Shown here one piece after another: positions 60,125 through 64,000 of a stretch of 64,000 nt of DNA; position 1 is the first letter of the stretch; each line of letters begins with the position of its first letter. The notes under the pieces are model-generated. The model was not told the DNA's origin. It saw only the letters and a program-made list of their open reading frames with translations, and did not search any database. Position numbers and translations under genes: made by a program. The stretch comes from Tabrizicola sp. (lineage in GTDB: Bacteria > Pseudomonadota > Alphaproteobacteria > Rhodobacterales > Rhodobacteraceae). The DNA is taken from NCBI GenBank assembly GCA_016792685.1, contig JAEULQ010000067.1:1-64000 (forward strand), read 5' to 3'.

Positions 60125-62952
60125 CACGGGGCCCCCTCGGTGTCGTAGGCACGGGTGTTCGGGGCCTCGCCGGTCCTGAGTGCCAGCCGCGACAGCGAGG
60201 CCAGGGCGAGCAGAACAGCGCCCAGCACGCAGAGGAAGACGCCGAGGTCAAAGATCGCGGCGGTGGCGAGTTCGAATTCCTCCAGCGGCCAGAGGTGGAC
60301 ATAGTCGTAGCCCGAGGTGAGGAATGGCAGGCCGAAGGCCCAGGCTCCGACCCCGGCAAGGGCCGCGATCAGGACGCCCCAACCGATCAGCACATGGTGG
60401 TCAAAGCGCTGGCGGGCGTGGGTCCAGTCGTAGCCGGAGGCCATGTATTGCATGAGATAGGCGATGGCGAAGACAAGGCCCGCGACAAACCCTCCGCCCG
60501 GCATGTTGTGGCCGCGCAGGTAGATGTAGACCCCGACCAGCATGGCCATGGGTAGCAGGAGCCGTGTCGAGACGACCAGCATCATCGGGTGCCGGTCGCC
60601 GGATTCCCGGGCGCGTGGATGGGCAGCAAGGCGGCGGGTGACGGCGGCGCTTTTCAGCAGGGTTTCCGAAAGCGCGTAGATCACCAGCGCCGCTATGCCG
60701 AGTACGATGATTTCGCCAAAGGTGTCATAGCCGCGGAAGTCGACGATGATCGTGTTGACGGCATTGGTCCCGCCTGCGCCCGGTTTCGACTGGGCGAGGT
60801 GGTAGGTCGAGATCGGGTCGAAGGCGGGCGCCCTGGTCATCATCATCCAGGCCAGTGCGCCGATGCCGATGCCTGCGATGGCGGCGATCCCGGCATCGCG
60901 CAGGCGGCGGGGCATCGCGCTTTCGGCGGGCGTGTCCTTGGGCAGGAAGTGGAGTGCTACAAGCATGAGCAGAATGGTCACGACCTCGACTGCGACCTGG
61001 GTCAGGGCAAGGTCCGGGGCCGAGAAGAGGACGAAGAGCGGCGCGATCAGCAGCCCCGCGACCCCGGTGAGGATCAGGGCGACCACGCGGTTGCGATGCA
61101 GGATCGGGACTGACAGGGCCGCGCCGATCAGGATGAGCCCGAGGCCAAGGGTGACGGGATCGGCCGGAAGACGCGCGCGGTCACCCGCCACGTGGCTTCC
61201 GCCCAGAAAGGCCCAGAGCGCCGCCCCGGCGATGGCGAGGACCGCCAGGGAGAGGGCGCGCCCGAAGCTGCCGTTGTGCAGCCCTTCGATGCTGGTCCGG
61301 GCGAGTTGGGCCAGGCTCTCGACCAGGCCATCGAAGAGGCGCTTCGCCTCGGGACGCGGCAAGGCGTCCCAGATGCCGCGCAGACGCGGGTAGAGCCCCA
61401 GAAGCGCAAGGCCCCCGCCGATGGCCGCGAGCGACATCCAGAGCGCGGGGGCCTGAAGCCCGTGCCAGTGGCTGATGTGGACATGGGCCGCCTCGCCAGT
61501 GACGGCACCGGCGGCGGCGTCGACCAGCCAGGCTGCGCTGGCCATGGGAAAGAGGCCGATGACGACGACCAGAAGAGCAAGGAAGCCCGGCGCAAGCCAG
61601 AGACCCGGGCCCGGGTCATGCGGTCGGTGCGGAAGATCGTCGCGCAACGGTCCAAGGAAGCCGTGCGCGAGAAGGCGGAAGGAATAGGCGACGGAGAGGA
61701 GCGCTCCGACCGTCGCGAGAAGGCCCATGGCCCAGGGGGTCAGCCAGAGCGTATGGGCGGCCTCTTCCAGCATCAACTCCTTGGACAGAAAGCCGTTCAG
61801 CGGCGGAATGCCGGCCATCGACAGACCGGCGAGCGCGGCAATGGTGAAGGTGACGGGCATCAGGCGCCGCAGCCCGCCCAGGCGGCGCAGATCGCGGGTA
61901 TGGGCTGCGTGATCCACGATCCCGGCGGTCATGAAGAGGGCGGCCTTGAAGGTGGCGTGGTTGAGGATGTGAAACACCGCGACTGTCGCTGCGGGCTTGG
62001 TGCCGAAGCCGAGCAGCATGGTGACGAGGCCGAGATGGCTTACGGTCGAAAAGGCCAGAAGCGCCTTCAGGTCATCCTTGAAAAGCGCGATCGCTGCGGC
62101 GAGGACCATGGTGACGAGTCCGGTGGTGGCCACGATCCAGAACCATTCCGGCGTGCCCGCAAGGACCGGCCAGAGGCGGGCCATCAGGAAGATACCGGCT
62201 TTCACCATGGTCGCCGAATGCAGATAGGCCGAGACCGGGGTGGGTGCGGCCATGGCATGGGGAAGCCAGAAGTGGAAGGGGAACTGCGCCGACTTGGTAA
62301 AGGCGCCGATGAGGATCAGGATCAGGGCGGGCAGGTAATGGGGTGAGGCCTGGATCGCCGCTTTCTGCGTCAGGATCACGGTCAGGTCGCAGCTGCCCGC
62401 GATGTTGCCGAGGATCAGCATGCCGGCGATCATCGCTAGGCCCCCTGCCCCGGTGACCGCCAGGGCCATCCTTGCCCCCTGACGGCCCTCGGGCAGATGT
62501 TTCCAGTAGCCGATGAGCAGGAAAGAGGAGAGCGAGGTCAGCTCCCAGAAGATCAGGAGGAGGAGGATGTTGTCTGACAGCACGATCCCCAGCATCGCGC
62601 CCTGGAAGAGCAGGAGATAGGTGAAGAAGAGCCCCATCGGGTCGGATTTCGCCAGGTAGAACCGGGCATAGAGGATGATGAGAAGGCCGATGCCTAGGAT
62701 CAGGCCGGCAAACAGCAGGCCAAGGCCGTCGAGGAAGAAGGTAGCGTTCAGGCCGAGGGCGGGAAGCCAGTCGATCCGGGTCTGGACGATGCCGCCCGAC
62801 AGGACCGTGGGCGCGTGACCGGCCAGAAGCAGCAGCGCCAGGGCCGTGACCGATCCGGCCGCGATGGCGCAGGCATTGCGGCCGCGACGGATCATCAGGC
62901 CGGGAAGCATCGCACCCAGGAACGGCAGGGCAGCGATCAGGGCAAGGGACAT
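60124..62952 (-). CDS. mrpA: Fused Mrp antiporter subunit A/B
   Basis: A 942-residue protein. Residues 1-~500 are the NuoL-like antiporter domain (LFWELTSLSSFLLIGYW, TKSAQFPFHFWLPHAMAAPTPVSAYLHSATMVKAG, GIPPLNGFLSKELM). A middle MbhD/MbhE-like part follows (LFSAPDLALTQVAVEVVTILLMLVALHFLPKD). The last ~150 residues are an MnhB domain (VGVYIYLRGHNMPGGGFVAGLVFAIAYLMQY). Fusion of A and B marks the group-2 arrangement of rhizobial PhaAB. The ion (Na+ or K+) cannot be told. It heads the operon. Confidence 0.95.
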   Translation of the reverse strand: MSLALIAALPFLGAMLPGLMIRRGRNACAIAAGSVTALALLLLAGHAPTVLSGGIVQTRIDWLPALGLNATFFLDGLGLLFAGLILGIGLLIILYARFYLAKSDPMGLFFTYLLLFQGAMLGIVLSDNILLLLIFWELTSLSSFLLIGYWKHLPEGRQGARMALAVTGAGGLAMIAGMLILGNIAGSCDLTVILTQKAAIQASPHYLPALILILIGAFTKSAQFPFHFWLPHAMAAPTPVSAYLHSATMVKAGIFLMARLWPVLAGTPEWFWIVATTGLVTMVLAAAIALFKDDLKALLAFSTVSHLGLVTMLLGFGTKPAATVAVFHILNHATFKAALFMTAGIVDHAAHTRDLRRLGGLRRLMPVTFTIAALAGLSMAGIPPLNGFLSKELMLEEAAHTLWLTPWAMGLLATVGALLSVAYSFRLLAHGFLGPLRDDLPHRPHDPGPGLWLAPGFLALLVVVIGLFPMASAAWLVDAAAGAVTGEAAHVHISHWHGLQAPALWMSLAAIGGGLALLGLYPRLRGIWDALPRPEAKRLFDGLVESLAQLARTSIEGLHNGSFGRALSLAVLAIAGAALWAFLGGSHVAGDRARLPADPVTLGLGLILIGAALSVPILHRNRVVALILTGVAGLLIAPLFVLFSAPDLALTQVAVEVVTILLMLVALHFLPKDTPAESAMPRRLRDAGIAAIAGIGIGALAWMMMTRAPAFDPISTYHLAQSKPGAGGTNAVNTIIVDFRGYDTFGEIIVLGIAALVIYALSETLLKSAAVTRRLAAHPRARESGDRHPMMLVVSTRLLLPMAMLVGVYIYLRGHNMPGGGFVAGLVFAIAYLMQYMASGYDWTHARQRFDHHVLIGWGVLIAALAGVGAWAFGLPFLTSGYDYVHLWPLEEFELATAAIFDLGVFLCVLGAVLLALASLSRLALRTGEAPNTRAYDTEGAP

Positions 62953-63449
62953 GCGGTCGGGATCCTTGTCGTGGCGCCCAGACAGTGCCGGGTTAGCGGG
63001 TTACAGGCGATCTTGGTGCCGGACGCAAGCCTTTCAAGACCCGAGTGCCCCGTTCGCAGTGCCTTTCCGGAGACGGGGAGCCATCCTCGTCGCATCGAAC
63101 CACTCGGATGGCGCTGCCGCCCGCGAGGAACCGGAGGGCAGGACAGGCGGTGCGGGCAGGGGCCCAGGCGGGAGTGTCTTGGGGCGCGAGCGAGAGGCTC
63201 AAGGCCTTGGCAGGCGTCCTGCGCCAAGGATCACCGGGCGGCAGAGCGCGGAGGTCCGATGATTGCTGGAGGGCAAGTCGCCCCGGCGGTGGGAACTTTC
63301 CCTTCGCACCGAAGGGGGTGGGGCGCGCCGCCAGTGATCCGCCAAACGGCGGTACAGGGCGGCGCGGAGACAAGCGGGCGCAAGCCCGCGCAGGCGACCT
63401 GAAAGGCGTGCCGCGGCACGCGGCTCCGCCTCGCAAGCGCAGGTCGCGG
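62953..63449. other. Gene-free region with several strong hairpins
   Basis: About 500 bases between mrpA and the ABC ATPase gene, both on the minus strand. No credible coding region or known RNA is seen. Hairpins: CCCTTCG-CAC-CGAAGGG (63300-63316), GCGGGC-GCAA-GCCCGC (63374-63389) and the palindrome CGTGCCGCGGCACG (63407-63420). A weak promoter for mrpA may lie near 63010-63035 (minus-strand TTGAAA...CAAGAT). Structured RNA is possible but unsupported. Confidence 0.4.
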
Positions 63450-64000
63450 TCAGGCGGGTTCGGTCACGCCTTCGGGCAGCTTGGCCCCGGTCATGAAGGC
63501 AACGGCATCCGACATCGTGTAATCCTTCGGATTGATCACGCAGAGCCTGCGGCCCAGCCGGTGGATGTGGATGCGGTCGGCCACTTCGAACACATGCGGC
63601 ATGTTGTGGCTGATCAGGATGATCGGGATGCCGCGCGCCCGGACGTCGCGGATCAGCTCCAGCACCCGCCGGCTTTCCTTGACGCCAAGCGCCGCCGTCG
63701 GTTCGTCGAGGATCACCACCTTCGAACCGAAGGCCGCCGCACGAGCCACAGCCACCCCCTGGCGTTGGCCGCCCGAGAGCGTCTCGACCGGCTGGGTGAT
63801 GTCCTGGATCGTCATCAGGCCCAACTCGTTCAGCTTGTCGCGGGCGAACTTCTGCATCCGGGCGTGGTCCATTTTGCGGAAGACCGAGCCCATGATGCCG
63901 GGAGCCCGCCATTCGCGGCCGAGGAACATGTTGTCCGAGATCGAAAGAGCCGGCGACATCGCCAAGTTCTGGTAGACCGTCTCGATCCCCAGCGCCCGCG
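63450..64000 (-). CDS. Sugar ABC transporter ATP-binding protein (C-terminal part, cut by window edge)
   Basis: The frame is open from the right edge to a stop at 63450, giving the last ~183 residues. They contain the Q-loop VYQNLAMSP, the signature LSGGQRQGVAVARA, Walker B VVILDEPTAAL, and the H-loop IILISHNMPHVFEVADRIHI. The Walker A is beyond the edge. NLAMSPALSISDNMFLGRE and the basic tail resemble FrcA-type ATPases of sugar (for example fructose) import systems, but the sugar is inferred. The stated 3' end is real and the 5' end is missing. Confidence 0.9.
   Translation of the reverse strand, partial: RALGIETVYQNLAMSPALSISDNMFLGREWRAPGIMGSVFRKMDHARMQKFARDKLNELGLMTIQDITQPVETLSGGQRQGVAVARAAAFGSKVVILDEPTAALGVKESRRVLELIRDVRARGIPIILISHNMPHVFEVADRIHIHRLGRRLCVINPKDYTMSDAVAFMTGAKLPEGVTEPA

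Noticed and set aside
1..64000. tRNA, rRNA, CRISPR array, insertion sequence or prophage
   Set aside because: No cloverleaf, repeat-spacer array, transposase, integrase or phage structural motif was seen on either strand.

Overview
The window is GC-rich alphaproteobacterial DNA. Gene content points to the family Rhodobacteraceae: DUF1203, DUF599, DUF1285 and TIGR02117 singletons, a glcDEF operon, a fused MrpA/B antiporter, a PyrB plus degenerate-dihydroorotase pair, and GC-rich intergenic hairpins carrying GGGATATTTG. The genus cannot be fixed from sequence alone. There is no rRNA, tRNA, CRISPR array, insertion sequence or prophage. This is core chromosome with one short A/T-richer patch around 51.9-53.2 kb.

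Layout, left to right. 1-8.9 kb: housekeeping singletons, including a HIT protein, polA with two coupled small genes, a GNAT acetyltransferase with a possible aromatic leader peptide, hydroxypyruvate isomerase and a nucleoside phosphorylase. 9.0-15.8 kb: a tightly overlapping MoxR / DUF58 / BatA-DUF4159 / membrane-protein operon. 15.9-17.8 kb: a flavin amine oxidase convergent with a DUF599 protein. 18.3-22.2 kb: glycolate oxidase glcDEF behind a promoter overlapped by a GntR-like dyad. 22.3-26 kb: exported proteins, namely two tandem trypsin-like proteases and two proteins built from an unrecognised four-cysteine domain, with an hsp20 gene between them. 26.2-30.9 kb: an ECF sigma factor coupled to a membrane-anchored von Willebrand protein, divergent from a DUF3857/transglutaminase protein.

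31-39.2 kb: a peptidoglycan-binding protein behind twin palindromes, an aminotransferase/SDR/cupin run, a YghU-type GST, succinate-semialdehyde dehydrogenase, and an OmpA-like envelope protein with a coiled-coil partner. 39.2-43 kb: ubiA divergent from rsmE, followed by glutamate-cysteine ligase. 43-48.2 kb: an operon in which pyrB is followed by five translationally coupled genes (four membrane proteins and one tail-anchored protein), then a catalytically dead pyrC paralogue and plsY. 48.2-51.7 kb: moaB, a LysE exporter, a cysteine-poor uracil-DNA glycosylase, a DsbD-N-like protein, and yqgE/algH broken by one in-frame TAG. 51.7-57 kb: an A/T-richer beta-propeller gene, a bidomain ALDH16-type dehydrogenase and deoC. 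57-63 kb: the Mrp cation/proton antiporter operon. The right edge cuts a sugar ABC-transporter ATPase.

The least explained parts are the pyrB-to-plsY operon with its PH-like membrane genes, the duplicated secreted four-cysteine domain, several families of tandem intergenic hairpins, and the amber codon in yqgE. All functions are read from motifs and remembered family features; no database search was run.
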